Below, one piece after another: positions 8,512-17,286 of a DNA stretch of 21,954 bases. Each line of letters opens with the position of its first letter. Positions within the stretch are counted from its first letter, which is position 1. The position numbers were made by a program, and so were the translations under genes. A model generated the notes under the pieces. It saw only the letters and a program-made list of their open reading frames with translations, was not told the DNA's origin and made no database searches. The DNA is from an uncultured Lacibacter sp. (GTDB lineage Bacteria; Bacteroidota; Bacteroidia; Chitinophagales; Chitinophagaceae), in the NCBI RefSeq assembly GCF_946479605.1, contig NZ_CAMLGT010000031.1, positions 1 through 21,954 on the forward strand, read 5' to 3'.

Positions 8512-8603
8512 GTTACTAACGATAGGTCACTGTTTCAAGACTGATGTGTGCTTGACATTTTATCAGCTTTGCAGATTTTCCACTACTGACTTAAGTTAAG
8601 ATG

Positions 8604-8619
8604 AAAGCATCGCTGCTTT
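8604..8619. terminator. Hairpin just after susD, possible weak terminator
   Basis: A 6-bp stem, AAAGCA with TGCTTT around a 4-base loop, lies just beyond the susD stop. Read on the plus strand it is followed by a T-run, but no plus-strand gene ends here. Read on the minus strand it has only a short U tract. It may contribute to partial termination after susD. The rest of the 184-base gap (8444-8627) shows no convincing promoter. Confidence 0.3.
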
Positions 8620-8627
8620 TTTTGATA

Positions 8628-10220
8628 TTACAATTTGTCCCAAAATACTCTGGATGATAATTTATCTCCACCTATAGCCGTGGCGCCTGCGTTATAGTTG
8701 GCCGTATTGGAAGATGCTTCAAGATCGGGATAAGAAAGTCTTCTTGCAAAGCCAACACTACCAAGCGCACCTGCAACAGGATTGGGTGTTAAAGCAGGGA
8801 ATCCGCTTCTTCTGAAATTGGCAAACGCTTCTGTTCCGTTTCTGATATTCACCACCCAGTATTGTGTATTAATCAATCGCAATGCATCAGCAGGAGTATA
8901 TGCTACTGCAGGATCGTTTAGATAAGCAGTAACCTCTGCACCGGTTATTGGCGTTGTGCCAGTGTACAATGCATAAGAAGCCATATCAGCTGCAATTGCA
9001 TTATCATAGTAGATCTTGGCTTGTGCATCAGCGCCTGGTATCCATCCTCTTTTTGCTGCTTCTGCAAGCAACAACGAGGTTTGTGCATAGGTTACCCAAA
9101 ACTCAGGCACACCTGGAGCTGCAACAATATTTACATTGAACTGAGAGTAATTCAACCCTGATCCTCTGCCACCTCTGTAAGGGGCGCCGGCTAAAATTGC
9201 ATCACTGGTAACGCCAATTGGTGCACCATACTGGTTTGCCAACACCATATCAGGCGTAAGATTGTTTGCAATAGCACCGGGGTCGGGGTATTGAGCAATC
9301 AGGAATTTACCACGTGGATCGTTGGTTAATTTTAATTGGTTTACAAATGGCTCTGCAGCGTAGTTAAATTGAGAGAAGTTGCGCAACGCTGCATTATCAG
9401 GTTGCGAAAAAGCTGTTCCGTCATTTTTTACAAACGCATTATCTGCATTTGAAGTCATTACGCCACCGGCAAATGCTTCGGCTACTATGTTGGCAGCTTT
9501 TGTGGGATCAAGTTTGCTGTAACGCATTCCCAAACGTAACAGTAATGAATTGCCCAATTTTTTCCACTTTGCAACCTGGTCTGTAGCATTCGTTGTTCTG
9601 GTTGATGGCTGTGCATTTGCACCATAAAAAAGGTCAGCTGAAATATATTCACCACTTGGGCTTAATGCAGCAATTGATTCTTTGAGCTCTTTGTACAAGT
9701 CTTCATAAATGGCTGCATCGTCATCATATTTTGGAAAAAACAACGCATCAGAAACTGCCTTGCCTGCTTCAGAGTAAGGAACATCACCATAGTTATCAAC
9801 CAGGCCCATGAACACTTGCGCTTTCCAGATACGGATCATGCTTCTTAAATTAACACGGGGTGTGTTTGTACCCAAGATATTCAATGCCTGAATAAGGTTT
9901 TTTACAGGTGGTGCATTACCGTTTGAACCTCCGGAATAAGATTGATCCCACTTGGCATTGCTGTTGAGGTCAATATCTACATTAAAACTAAAACCCTGGT
10001 TTGCACCCGTGTTGTATGGAACCACAAATTGCTGTACAATGATGTGTTCTGCATTCCAGGTGCCGATATGTGTTCGTTGAGCACCGGCAAGCAGGAGAGC
10101 AGGATCAATTGATGTTACAGCATACGGGTTGGTATTTATCTTTTCAAAATCCTTATCACATGCTGTCAGTAAACAGCCGCTGCAAACAATAAGGATCAGT
10201 TGTTTAAATATTTTCAGCAT
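8628..10220 (-). CDS. susD: SusD/RagB-family glycan-binding outer-membrane lipoprotein
   Basis: A 530-residue SusD-type surface lipoprotein, the lid partner of SusC that binds oligosaccharides at the outer membrane. It starts with a lipoprotein signal ending LLTAC, so Cys21 is lipidated. The mature start DKDFEKINTNPYAVTSIDP resembles the SusD-like_2 branch. The body has tetratricopeptide-like helices, for example SLLLRLGMRYSKLDP and TYAQTSLLLAEAAKRGWI. I use ATG at 10220, four bases after the susC stop. An ATG six codons upstream (10238) would overlap susC and put extra residues before the signal. The usual C-terminal features are complete. The pair leads the minus-strand run, which argues for (arabino)xylan-oligosaccharide uptake; the glycan itself is inferred. 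Confidence 0.92.
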   Translation of the reverse strand: MLKIFKQLILIVCSGCLLTACDKDFEKINTNPYAVTSIDPALLLAGAQRTHIGTWNAEHIIVQQFVVPYNTGANQGFSFNVDIDLNSNAKWDQSYSGGSNGNAPPVKNLIQALNILGTNTPRVNLRSMIRIWKAQVFMGLVDNYGDVPYSEAGKAVSDALFFPKYDDDAAIYEDLYKELKESIAALSPSGEYISADLFYGANAQPSTRTTNATDQVAKWKKLGNSLLLRLGMRYSKLDPTKAANIVAEAFAGGVMTSNADNAFVKNDGTAFSQPDNAALRNFSQFNYAAEPFVNQLKLTNDPRGKFLIAQYPDPGAIANNLTPDMVLANQYGAPIGVTSDAILAGAPYRGGRGSGLNYSQFNVNIVAAPGVPEFWVTYAQTSLLLAEAAKRGWIPGADAQAKIYYDNAIAADMASYALYTGTTPITGAEVTAYLNDPAVAYTPADALRLINTQYWVVNIRNGTEAFANFRRSGFPALTPNPVAGALGSVGFARRLSYPDLEASSNTANYNAGATAIGGDKLSSRVFWDKL

Positions 10221-10224
10221 GTTC

Positions 10225-13200
10225 TTAGAATTTAACATTTAAAGTAAGATTGTAGTTACGTGTAGTTGGTAATGATGAGTTTTCATAACCAGCTCTGATA
10301 TCACCAGATGATTGAATAGCTTCCGGATCAAGACCTGGCAAATCTTTGTAGAGAATGGCTGCATTACGACAAGATGCAGAAAGTGACAGCCCTTTTACGA
10401 ACTTCAATACTGGCACTTTACCAATAAGACTGGTGAAGTTATATGCCAAAGAAATATTTCTGAGCTTTACAAAGTCTGATTTGAATGTAAATGGATCACC
10501 TATCTGATCATTCCTGTAGCCTGTCCATAAATTCTGCAAACCATTTCCTGCAACTCCAATTGAAACGGTGTTCGGCTGGCCGGTGTTTACATTTACGCCA
10601 GGGAATATATAACCACCTTCACGACCTGTTAATGACAATTTGCTATGACCTTGTCTTGTCATATTCAACAATGTAGAAGACAAAACAGTACCGCCAAACT
10701 TATAGTCGATATTAATACCGAGGCTTAGGTTTTTATAGGTGAACCAGTTGTTCCATCCGCCAGTGAATTTTGGAATAGAACTGCCAACGGGGTTAAAGCC
10801 ACCTGTAATGCCTTTTGGATTTGTATTGGATGGCAGAGGGCGACCATCGTTACCAACAAGAATATCGCCATTTGCATTTCTTCTGTATGTTCTTGTGTAC
10901 AGTTGGTTCATTGCTAAACCTTCTGTGTATCTTATCTCCCCAAGGAATTCATTACCTGTGCCATTGAAATAGAGCAACAGTATTGTTCCGCTGGGGTTAC
11001 CTACATTCAGCACTTTTGTATTCAGAAATGCATTGTTCCATGAAGTTGTCCAGGTAAAATTCTTTTGCTGAATAGCCTTGTATTCAACCAACGTTTCAAG
11101 GCCGCTGTTTTTTAAAGATGCCTTGTTTTGTTTTGAAGTATTATAACCTGATGAAGATGAAAGATTCACATCAACGATCTGGTCTGTAGTTACTTTTTCA
11201 AAAGCTGCCACATCAAGCATTAACCTGTTCTTGAATAACCTTAACTCAAGACCAATTTCTTTTTCTGTTACAGTAAATGGCTGCAGCAATGGATTAGGCG
11301 CACCAGCACCATTAATACTTGCTGTTGTTTGTCCGTTGAACAGATTTGCACCAAGTCCATAGGTAAGCAAACCATCATAAGGATTTACCAATGCAACACT
11401 ACCTACCTGCGCCCAAGAAGCTCTTAGCTTACCGAAGGATAGCCAGTTTACATTTTTTAATAATTGAGAGAAAACAAAACTACCTGATACAGAGGAATAG
11501 AATTTACTGTTATTCTTAGGATTCAATATCGAAAACCAGTCATTTCTTCCGGTGGCGTTCAGGAATAAAAGTCCGTTATAACCTAATTCAAGCGAGCCAT
11601 AGAGTGAGTTTACACGTTGCTGGCTGTAGTTAAAGCCATCACCTGCACCTTTTACTGTACCGTTTCTGTAAGAGTAAAGATTTGGAACAGTAAAGTTTGT
11701 GGATGTTTGAACGATATTTTTCCATTCGGAACGTAACGTGTTTCCACCAAAGCTGGCATCAACAGAAAATTTCCCAAACTGGTTGCTGGTACCAACAAGA
11801 AAGTCGGCATTAATATCGGTTGTGGTAGTGTGGTTCAGGTTATAACCGCCTCTGTATGTAACAGTAGGTGTGGTGGTTGCAATTACGGTATTCGCACCTG
11901 TGCCGTTGAGCGTAAACCATTCGGCAAAATTATCACCCCTGTCGTAGTTAAACCTTCCTTGTGCATAGAGCCAATCGGTAATGTCATAACGTAATGTGGC
12001 AGTTCCAAGAAAACGGTTTCTGTCTTCCTTATATTTTTGGCCATTTTGCAATGCGAAATAAGGATTGTTCACCGTGCCCTGGAAACCGTTGGTTCTCCAT
12101 TCTGCGCCTGTAGCAGGATCTTTTGCACTGACCCGGTAGGCTTCAAGCGGAACAGAGATGGGCATACGAGTAAAGAAGTTTACAGCACCATCGCCCTGTG
12201 TACCAATTTGCGGCGGATTAATATAATCTTCATCTGCATAGTTTACATTGACCAACAGCTTGAGTTTTTTAGCAATTGTTTGATTGAGACCCAAATTGAA
12301 AATTCTTCTTTTGTATTCGTTGCTGGGTACAATACCTTTTGCACTTGTGGTTGAAATGGAGGTTCTGAAACTTCCGTTTGCACCGCCACCAGATAAACCA
12401 AGTGTATTGGTTAAGTTTGTTCCGGTTTGCAGGAAATCGAAAAGCTGGTGTGGATAAGCAGAGTAGGGACGCATTTGTCCATCGAAATTGATGGTTGGTT
12501 GTCCATCCAGTTTAGCACCCCATCCAAACTGGCCATTACCTTGTATTTGTGCAGCAGTTGTAAACTTAGCACCACCTTGTCCCTGGCCATATTCAGTTTG
12601 TACAATTTCGTCCATAAAGTTCAGTGCCTGTGCTGATGTAAAACTGGATGTAAAATCAACACCAATACCTTGATTTTTTGAACCCGACTTTGTGGTGATG
12701 ATGATGGCACCGGCAGCAGCCCTTGAACCATATATTGCGGCGGCAGCAGCTCCTTTCAACACGGTCATGCTTTCAATGTCATCAGGGTTAATGTTTGCAA
12801 GGTTATCGCCACGGTCACGTTGCTGACCGGCACCTTCGGCATTTCTTACACCTTGGTCAATTGGAAGACCATTGATTACTAACAGGGGAGAGTTGTTTGC
12901 CCCTGCAAAACCTACCTGTCCACGCAAACGGATCTGGTTGCTGGCACCGGCACCTGCAGCGGGTGGAGTAATATTTAACCCGGCAACTTTACCAACCAGC
13001 GATTCGCCTATGTTGGTGGTTCGTTGTCTCACAAGATCATCAGCATTAACCGAGGTTGTAGCATAACCCAGTTTTTTTGCTGCACGTCTTTCGCCCAAAG
13101 CGATTACCACCACTTCTTCCATATCTGTTTGGCTCTTAACCAATGTTATGGACAAAGTGCTTTTGCCACCAACAGGAATTTCCAGTGTAATAAATCCAAT

Positions 13201-13446
13201 GGAGCTGAACACTAATACATCAGTTCCTGCGGCATTGATGCTGAATTTACCAGAGGCATTTGTAACTGTTGCTTTACTAGTACCTTTTACTAATACAGTG
13301 GCTCCATTTACAGGATTGTTTTCCTCATCAAGCACAGTGCCTGTAACTGTTTGGGCATTTGCTGCTGTAAGGATTGTAAGGAAGAAAAATGAAAACAGAA
13401 GCCGGATCAAACCCGTAGTAATGGCGGGTTGAAATTTTACCTTCAT
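10225..13446 (-). CDS. susC: SusC/RagA-family TonB-dependent outer-membrane transporter
   Basis: A 1073-residue TonB-dependent transporter of the SusC type, importing oligosaccharides through the outer membrane with SusD. The order is: signal peptide (1-31, ending TAANAQ), carboxypeptidase-regulatory-like domain (about 33-103, QTVTGTVLDEENNPVNGATV), TonB-box region MEEVVVIAL (109-117), plug domain (about 122-253), then a barrel to the final NYNLTLNVKF. The SusC signatures QIRLRGQ, SPLLVINGLPI and DIESMTVLKGAAAAAIYGSR are present. I chose ATG at 13446, where the signal peptide begins; a GTG 19 codons upstream would add an unlikely Cys/His-rich stretch. There is no N-terminal secretin (STN) domain, so no anti-sigma signalling is expected; control more likely comes from the divergent AraC-type gene. 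Confidence 0.95.
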   Translation of the reverse strand: MKVKFQPAITTGLIRLLFSFFFLTILTAANAQTVTGTVLDEENNPVNGATVLVKGTSKATVTNASGKFSINAAGTDVLVFSSIGFITLEIPVGGKSTLSITLVKSQTDMEEVVVIALGERRAAKKLGYATTSVNADDLVRQRTTNIGESLVGKVAGLNITPPAAGAGASNQIRLRGQVGFAGANNSPLLVINGLPIDQGVRNAEGAGQQRDRGDNLANINPDDIESMTVLKGAAAAAIYGSRAAAGAIIITTKSGSKNQGIGVDFTSSFTSAQALNFMDEIVQTEYGQGQGGAKFTTAAQIQGNGQFGWGAKLDGQPTINFDGQMRPYSAYPHQLFDFLQTGTNLTNTLGLSGGGANGSFRTSISTTSAKGIVPSNEYKRRIFNLGLNQTIAKKLKLLVNVNYADEDYINPPQIGTQGDGAVNFFTRMPISVPLEAYRVSAKDPATGAEWRTNGFQGTVNNPYFALQNGQKYKEDRNRFLGTATLRYDITDWLYAQGRFNYDRGDNFAEWFTLNGTGANTVIATTTPTVTYRGGYNLNHTTTTDINADFLVGTSNQFGKFSVDASFGGNTLRSEWKNIVQTSTNFTVPNLYSYRNGTVKGAGDGFNYSQQRVNSLYGSLELGYNGLLFLNATGRNDWFSILNPKNNSKFYSSVSGSFVFSQLLKNVNWLSFGKLRASWAQVGSVALVNPYDGLLTYGLGANLFNGQTTASINGAGAPNPLLQPFTVTEKEIGLELRLFKNRLMLDVAAFEKVTTDQIVDVNLSSSSGYNTSKQNKASLKNSGLETLVEYKAIQQKNFTWTTSWNNAFLNTKVLNVGNPSGTILLLYFNGTGNEFLGEIRYTEGLAMNQLYTRTYRRNANGDILVGNDGRPLPSNTNPKGITGGFNPVGSSIPKFTGGWNNWFTYKNLSLGINIDYKFGGTVLSSTLLNMTRQGHSKLSLTGREGGYIFPGVNVNTGQPNTVSIGVAGNGLQNLWTGYRNDQIGDPFTFKSDFVKLRNISLAYNFTSLIGKVPVLKFVKGLSLSASCRNAAILYKDLPGLDPEAIQSSGDIRAGYENSSLPTTRNYNLTLNVKF

Positions 13447-13666
13447 AATGCAATCGTTTTGGTTGAGTGATAAATGACCGCAGCAGTGATGGCTCATCTG
13501 CACGGTTTTATAATCTTACACAAAGTATTCAGGCTGCGTACCAAAAGCTTCCAATAAAAAACTTCGTTGAATTTTATAAATGCAGATGAGATAAATTGAT
13601 TTTCTTTATAACGTACTGCAGTTAATAAACGATTGCCAAGAACAGCTACTGTTTGTTCAGCGATAT
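13447..13666. promoter_or_regulatory. Divergent susC/araC control region with mirrored blocks
   Basis: This 220-base region must hold both divergent promoters. Its two halves mirror each other around 13543. TGCAGATGAG and AAACGATTGC each occur once toward susC (minus strand, 13493-13502 and 13450-13459) and once toward araC (plus strand, 13581-13590 and 13627-13636), in the same order and 33 and 36 bases apart. TTATAAA precedes the first block on both sides (13507-13513 and 13574-13580), and ACTTyGT lies 13 bases upstream of that. A near-match to the Bacteroidota -7 element (TACTTTG) lies on the susC side, but I cannot place a full promoter with confidence. Confidence 0.7.
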
Positions 13667-14554
13667 ATGAATCAATTTGTACTTTGCCATACCACTGCTT
13701 CTGAACTACGGTTATTCCCTCATATTATTGAAATAGGAGTAATTAAGAATAGTGCTATACGCCTTAATGGCTTCCCCTGTACAATTGACCGTTGTTTAAA
13801 ACTGTATTATATACAGGAAGGTAAATTTGAATGGAGTATTAATGAACGGTTGCATACACTTTACCCCGGAGATGTTGCATTGGTATTGCCCGGCGATGAA
13901 TTTGGAAATCCCAACAAAGTGTTGGAGATCGGTTCTTTTGCATGGATACATATACAAGTGAACAAGAATGAAAAAGGTGAATTGCTAACAGGCGCCTGGA
14001 GCAGTTTATCGGAAGCAGAGTGTCATGCCATCAGCAAAGTGTTGCAAACCGATCACTCACCGATCCTTCAGAAATTCACCGATGCAGGAACAATTCTTAA
14101 ATCTATCCAGACCGAATTATTTACGCAGGAGATTGGCTGCCAGGCAAGGGTGAATCATTTGGTCGATGAAATTTTTATACAGGTAAGCCGTCAGTTTACA
14201 AGAATGTCGAATCCCGGCCGGGATTTCCCCAAAACATTTATGAAGCTGGAGCAGGAGCTGCGGAATAATTTATCGCACCAATGGACGGTGGAAGAAATGG
14301 CGGCATTGGTTGGATTGGGCACAACACTGTTCAATGAAAAAGTAAAAAGCTATTCCGGTTTTTCACCGTTGAACTATCTCATCAATATCCGTATTTCAGA
14401 AGCCATCAAGTTATTGAAAGTACCCGACATCAGCTTAACCGACATCGCATTAGATACGGGCTTTTATTCATCGCAACACTTTTCAACAACGTTTAAAAAA
14501 TTAACCGGTTATACGCCCAGCGAATTCAGAAAAAATCATTTGGGAACAAACTAA
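13667..14554 (+). CDS. AraC-family transcriptional regulator
   Basis: A 295-residue one-component regulator. Residues 1 to about 165 form an AraC-type cupin sensing domain (LKLYYIQEGKFEWSIN at 45-60 and LYPGDVALVLPGDEF at 65-79). Residues about 195-290 form the double helix-turn-helix. The first helix-turn-helix is TVEEMAALVGLGTTLFNEKV (207-226). The second ends with the family signature GFYSSQHFSTTFKK (265-278) and GYTPSEFRK (281-289). It starts at ATG 13667, diverges from susC, and the GntK-like gene starts 10 bases after its stop. Position and the mirrored intergenic blocks suggest it controls both transcripts. A pentose, aldonate or oligosaccharide is the likely effector, but nothing in the sequence tells which. 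Confidence 0.92.
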   Translation: MNQFVLCHTTASELRLFPHIIEIGVIKNSAIRLNGFPCTIDRCLKLYYIQEGKFEWSINERLHTLYPGDVALVLPGDEFGNPNKVLEIGSFAWIHIQVNKNEKGELLTGAWSSLSEAECHAISKVLQTDHSPILQKFTDAGTILKSIQTELFTQEIGCQARVNHLVDEIFIQVSRQFTRMSNPGRDFPKTFMKLEQELRNNLSHQWTVEEMAALVGLGTTLFNEKVKSYSGFSPLNYLINIRISEAIKLLKVPDISLTDIALDTGFYSSQHFSTTFKKLTGYTPSEFRKNHLGTN

Positions 14555-14564
14555 TTCTTAGCAC

Positions 14565-16082
14565 ATGGAATGTATCATCACCATAGAACTCGGCACCAAT
14601 GCAGTAAGGGTTTATGCATTTGATCTTGATGGCAACATCATTGGTTCACTCAAAGGTTATTGTCCCACTTTTCACAGTGAGCCTGATTACAGCGAGCAGG
14701 ATGCCGATCAGATTTTTATTACCATGCTGTATGTATTGAAGAATTTATTGAATGAAGTACTGCATCCGAAAAAATATAAAGTTTTATGTATTTGCTTCAG
14801 CTCATCCATGCATAGTGTAGTGGCAGTAGATAAGCGTGGCAACCCAATGGGCAATGCCATTACCTGGGCCGATAACAGAGCAAACAAAGAAGCCGCCGAA
14901 TTAAAACATTCAGCACTCGGTAAAAAAATATACAACGCAACAGGTACGCCGTTGCACCCAATGTCGCCGCTTACAAAAATTGCGTGGATCAAAAACAACG
15001 AAAAAGAAAAGTTTAAACAGGTTAGTAAATTCCTTTCACTTAAAACGTACATACTTCAACAGCTTACGGGTGAATACATGATTGATTACAGTATTGCATC
15101 TGCAACAGGGTTGTTGAATATTCATAAAATAAAATGGGAAACAGAATCGTTGAAGTTTGCAGGTATTACTGCTGCCATGTTGCCTGAGTTAGTTCCTGTT
15201 GATGCAAAAGTGGGTAAGCTGAACAAAGCCTACCAGACATCGTTAGGTTTATCGGCCGATACAAAAATTTTAGTTGGTTCAAGTGATGGTTGCATGGCTG
15301 TACTTGGCGATGGTGTTACTGGCGAAGGAACAGGTATTATTACAGTTGAAGATAGTGGCGCTGTGCGTGTAGTGAGTGATAAAGTAATGCAGGATGACAA
15401 CCAACGCTTCTTCAATTACCTCTTGACAGAAAATAAATATGTATCCGGTGGGCCAACAAATAACGGTGGTGTCATCTTCGAATGGTTTACCCGGCAGTTT
15501 GGCGATTTTAAAAATCCATTTGACATAGAACATACCATGCTTGAACTGATCAGCGATGCATCAAAAATGCCGGTTGGTTCCGATGGATTATTGTTTCTTC
15601 CATACTTATTGGGCGAACGTGCACCTATCTGGAATGCCAATGCAAGAGGTGTTTATTTTGGCATGAACATTAAACACGAGAAAGCCCATTTTGTAAGAGC
15701 AACCATAGAAGGAATTTTATACGAACTGTACAGCATCGGCAAAACGCTGGAAGAACACCGGACCATCAACAGCCTTACCATAAACGGAAGCTTCGGCTCA
15801 TTGCCCTTCTTTACGCAGATGGTTGCAGATATGTTCAATAAACCGGTTCGTTTGCGGGAAAATTATCACAGTGTGAGTTATGGGTCGTATTTGTTAAGTG
15901 CAAAAGAAATGGGCATTTACAAATCGCTTGATGAAGCAGCAAAATCGGTAGTACTGCCCGATCTTGTTACACCGGATAAGCAGAACAATAAAATGTATTT
16001 GAAGTATTACCCAATATTTGAACGGTTAAGTACAAAGCTGGCAACTGAGTTTGCAGACATCGCTGCGTTGCAGCATGAGTAA
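14565..16082 (+). CDS. GntK-like FGGY-family sugar-acid kinase homologue with altered ATP motifs
   Basis: A 505-residue FGGY carbohydrate kinase homologue, closest to Bacillus-type gluconokinase. The sugar-acid side is well kept: SMHSVVAVD (81-89), ITWADNRA (99-106), TGTPLHPMSPL (126-136), DYSIASATGL (174-183) and the candidate catalytic base Asp241 in GSSDGCM. All three nucleotide motifs deviate. The first loop is IELGTN (Glu8 for the usual Asp). The usual IGTSGA is VEDSGA (Glu262, Asp263). The usual GGFxRS is GSFGSL (408-413). The reading frame is open and full length. It may be a gluconate/pentonate kinase with unusual ATP contacts, or a kinase-dead sugar-acid binder. It is translated 10 bases after the AraC-type regulator, which would suit a sensory role. 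Fold confident, activity doubtful. Confidence 0.8.
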   Translation: MECIITIELGTNAVRVYAFDLDGNIIGSLKGYCPTFHSEPDYSEQDADQIFITMLYVLKNLLNEVLHPKKYKVLCICFSSSMHSVVAVDKRGNPMGNAITWADNRANKEAAELKHSALGKKIYNATGTPLHPMSPLTKIAWIKNNEKEKFKQVSKFLSLKTYILQQLTGEYMIDYSIASATGLLNIHKIKWETESLKFAGITAAMLPELVPVDAKVGKLNKAYQTSLGLSADTKILVGSSDGCMAVLGDGVTGEGTGIITVEDSGAVRVVSDKVMQDDNQRFFNYLLTENKYVSGGPTNNGGVIFEWFTRQFGDFKNPFDIEHTMLELISDASKMPVGSDGLLFLPYLLGERAPIWNANARGVYFGMNIKHEKAHFVRATIEGILYELYSIGKTLEEHRTINSLTINGSFGSLPFFTQMVADMFNKPVRLRENYHSVSYGSYLLSAKEMGIYKSLDEAAKSVVLPDLVTPDKQNNKMYLKYYPIFERLSTKLATEFADIAALQHE

Positions 16083-16156
16083 GGTTACAGCGCAATGAAA
16101 GATGCTGCCGCAAATAACACCGTATCATTTCTACATTTTAACGAAATAAACATATC

Positions 16157-17281
16157 ATGGTGATGCTTAAAAAATCAAGTGCGTTCTATTTACTTTCAGC
16201 AGTGTTTGCAATAGCGGCTGTTATATTCTGGCAAACAGGTAACAATAATTTTGCAGGCTGGTCGCTGGCTTTGTTTTTTTTATCTCTTTCATTCGCTGTC
16301 AGAGAAAATAAATTATTGAAAGGATTATCATTTACAGCCATCATTTTTTCATCGGTTACTGTCACCATGTTTCACCCGGAATATTTTACTACATGGGGAA
16401 GTTTTCCATTAAGCAGCGCCATCATTCCGTTGATTCAGTTACTCATGTTTGGCATGGGTTCATCCATGAGTTTAAACGATTTTGCAGCCGTTGTTAAATC
16501 ACCAAAAGGAGTAGTGGTGGGTGTAGCAAGCCAGTTTGTAATTATGCCAATGCTTGGTTTTACATTATCAAACCTAAGCAACTTTCCTCCGGAAATTGCA
16601 GCCGGCATAGTGTTGATCGGTTGTTCTCCAAGTGGCCTGGCTTCAAATGTAATGGCCTACTTGGCAAAAGCAAATCTTGCATTATCCATTACCATTACAT
16701 CCATCACAACATTGCTTGCTCCTTTTGTTACACCATTACTCATGAAATTATTTGCCGGTGCTTTAATTGAAATAGATGTATTGAAAATGATGTGGGATAT
16801 TTTTAAAATGATCATCATTCCTATTGGTGCAGGATTATTGTTCAACAGATTATTGAAAGGAAAAATACAATGGCTCGATAAAGCAATGCCGTTGATCTCG
16901 ATGTTTGCCATTACCGCTATTGTCGTCATTATTGTTGCATCTGGAAGAGACAACTTGCTTAAGATTGGTTTACTGCTCATAGGTATTGCACTTGTACATA
17001 ATGTTTTTGGATACTTATTAGGTTACTGGAGCGGACGATTATTTAAACTGAACGAAAGGGATTGCCGCACTATTGCCATTGAAGTTGGGATGCAGAATGC
17101 CGGACTTGCATCGGGCATTGCAAAAGAGTTAGGAAAAATTGCCACCATTGGCTTAGCCGCCGCTGTGTTTGGGCCATTGATGAACATCACCGGTTCTGCA
17201 TTGGCAAGCTGGTGGCATAACCGTCCGCCAATTGATACTTCAAACAATAACGATACAACCGATCACTCACACAAAAAATAA
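16157..17281 (+). CDS. BASS-family (bile acid:Na+ symporter-like) transporter
   Basis: A 374-residue membrane transporter of the bile acid:sodium symporter (SBF/BASS) family, which moves organic acids with sodium. Hallmarks are GCSPSGLASNVMAYLAKAN (about 155-173), the crossing LSITITSITTLLAPFVTPLL and the sodium-site motif EVGMQNAGLA near the C-terminus. It is longer than the usual 300-330 residues because about 75 residues carrying two or three extra hydrophobic segments precede the canonical core at SAIIPLIQLLMFGMG. The tail is short and His/Asp-rich. It starts 74 bases after the kinase homologue and ends 5 bases before the RraA-like gene, so these two are almost certainly cotranscribed. 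Plant BASS2 imports pyruvate; cargo here may be pyruvate, a keto-acid or an aldonate. Substrate unknown. Confidence 0.87.
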   Translation: MVMLKKSSAFYLLSAVFAIAAVIFWQTGNNNFAGWSLALFFLSLSFAVRENKLLKGLSFTAIIFSSVTVTMFHPEYFTTWGSFPLSSAIIPLIQLLMFGMGSSMSLNDFAAVVKSPKGVVVGVASQFVIMPMLGFTLSNLSNFPPEIAAGIVLIGCSPSGLASNVMAYLAKANLALSITITSITTLLAPFVTPLLMKLFAGALIEIDVLKMMWDIFKMIIIPIGAGLLFNRLLKGKIQWLDKAMPLISMFAITAIVVIIVASGRDNLLKIGLLLIGIALVHNVFGYLLGYWSGRLFKLNERDCRTIAIEVGMQNAGLASGIAKELGKIATIGLAAAVFGPLMNITGSALASWWHNRPPIDTSNNNDTTDHSHKK

Positions 17282-17286
17282 ATGCC

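Noticed and set aside
8590..8600. Palindrome CTTAAGTTAAG after susD
   Set aside because: Short and A+T-rich, with no second copy or nearby promoter to support an operator.
13447..13503. GTG start 19 codons upstream for SusC
   Set aside because: The added residues are Cys/His-rich and precede an otherwise normal signal peptide, and they cover one of the mirrored control blocks.
13648..13656. TACTGTTTG ahead of araC as a Bacteroidota -7 promoter element
   Set aside because: The spacing has one base too many and it lies only about 10 bases from the start codon; no partner -33 element was found.
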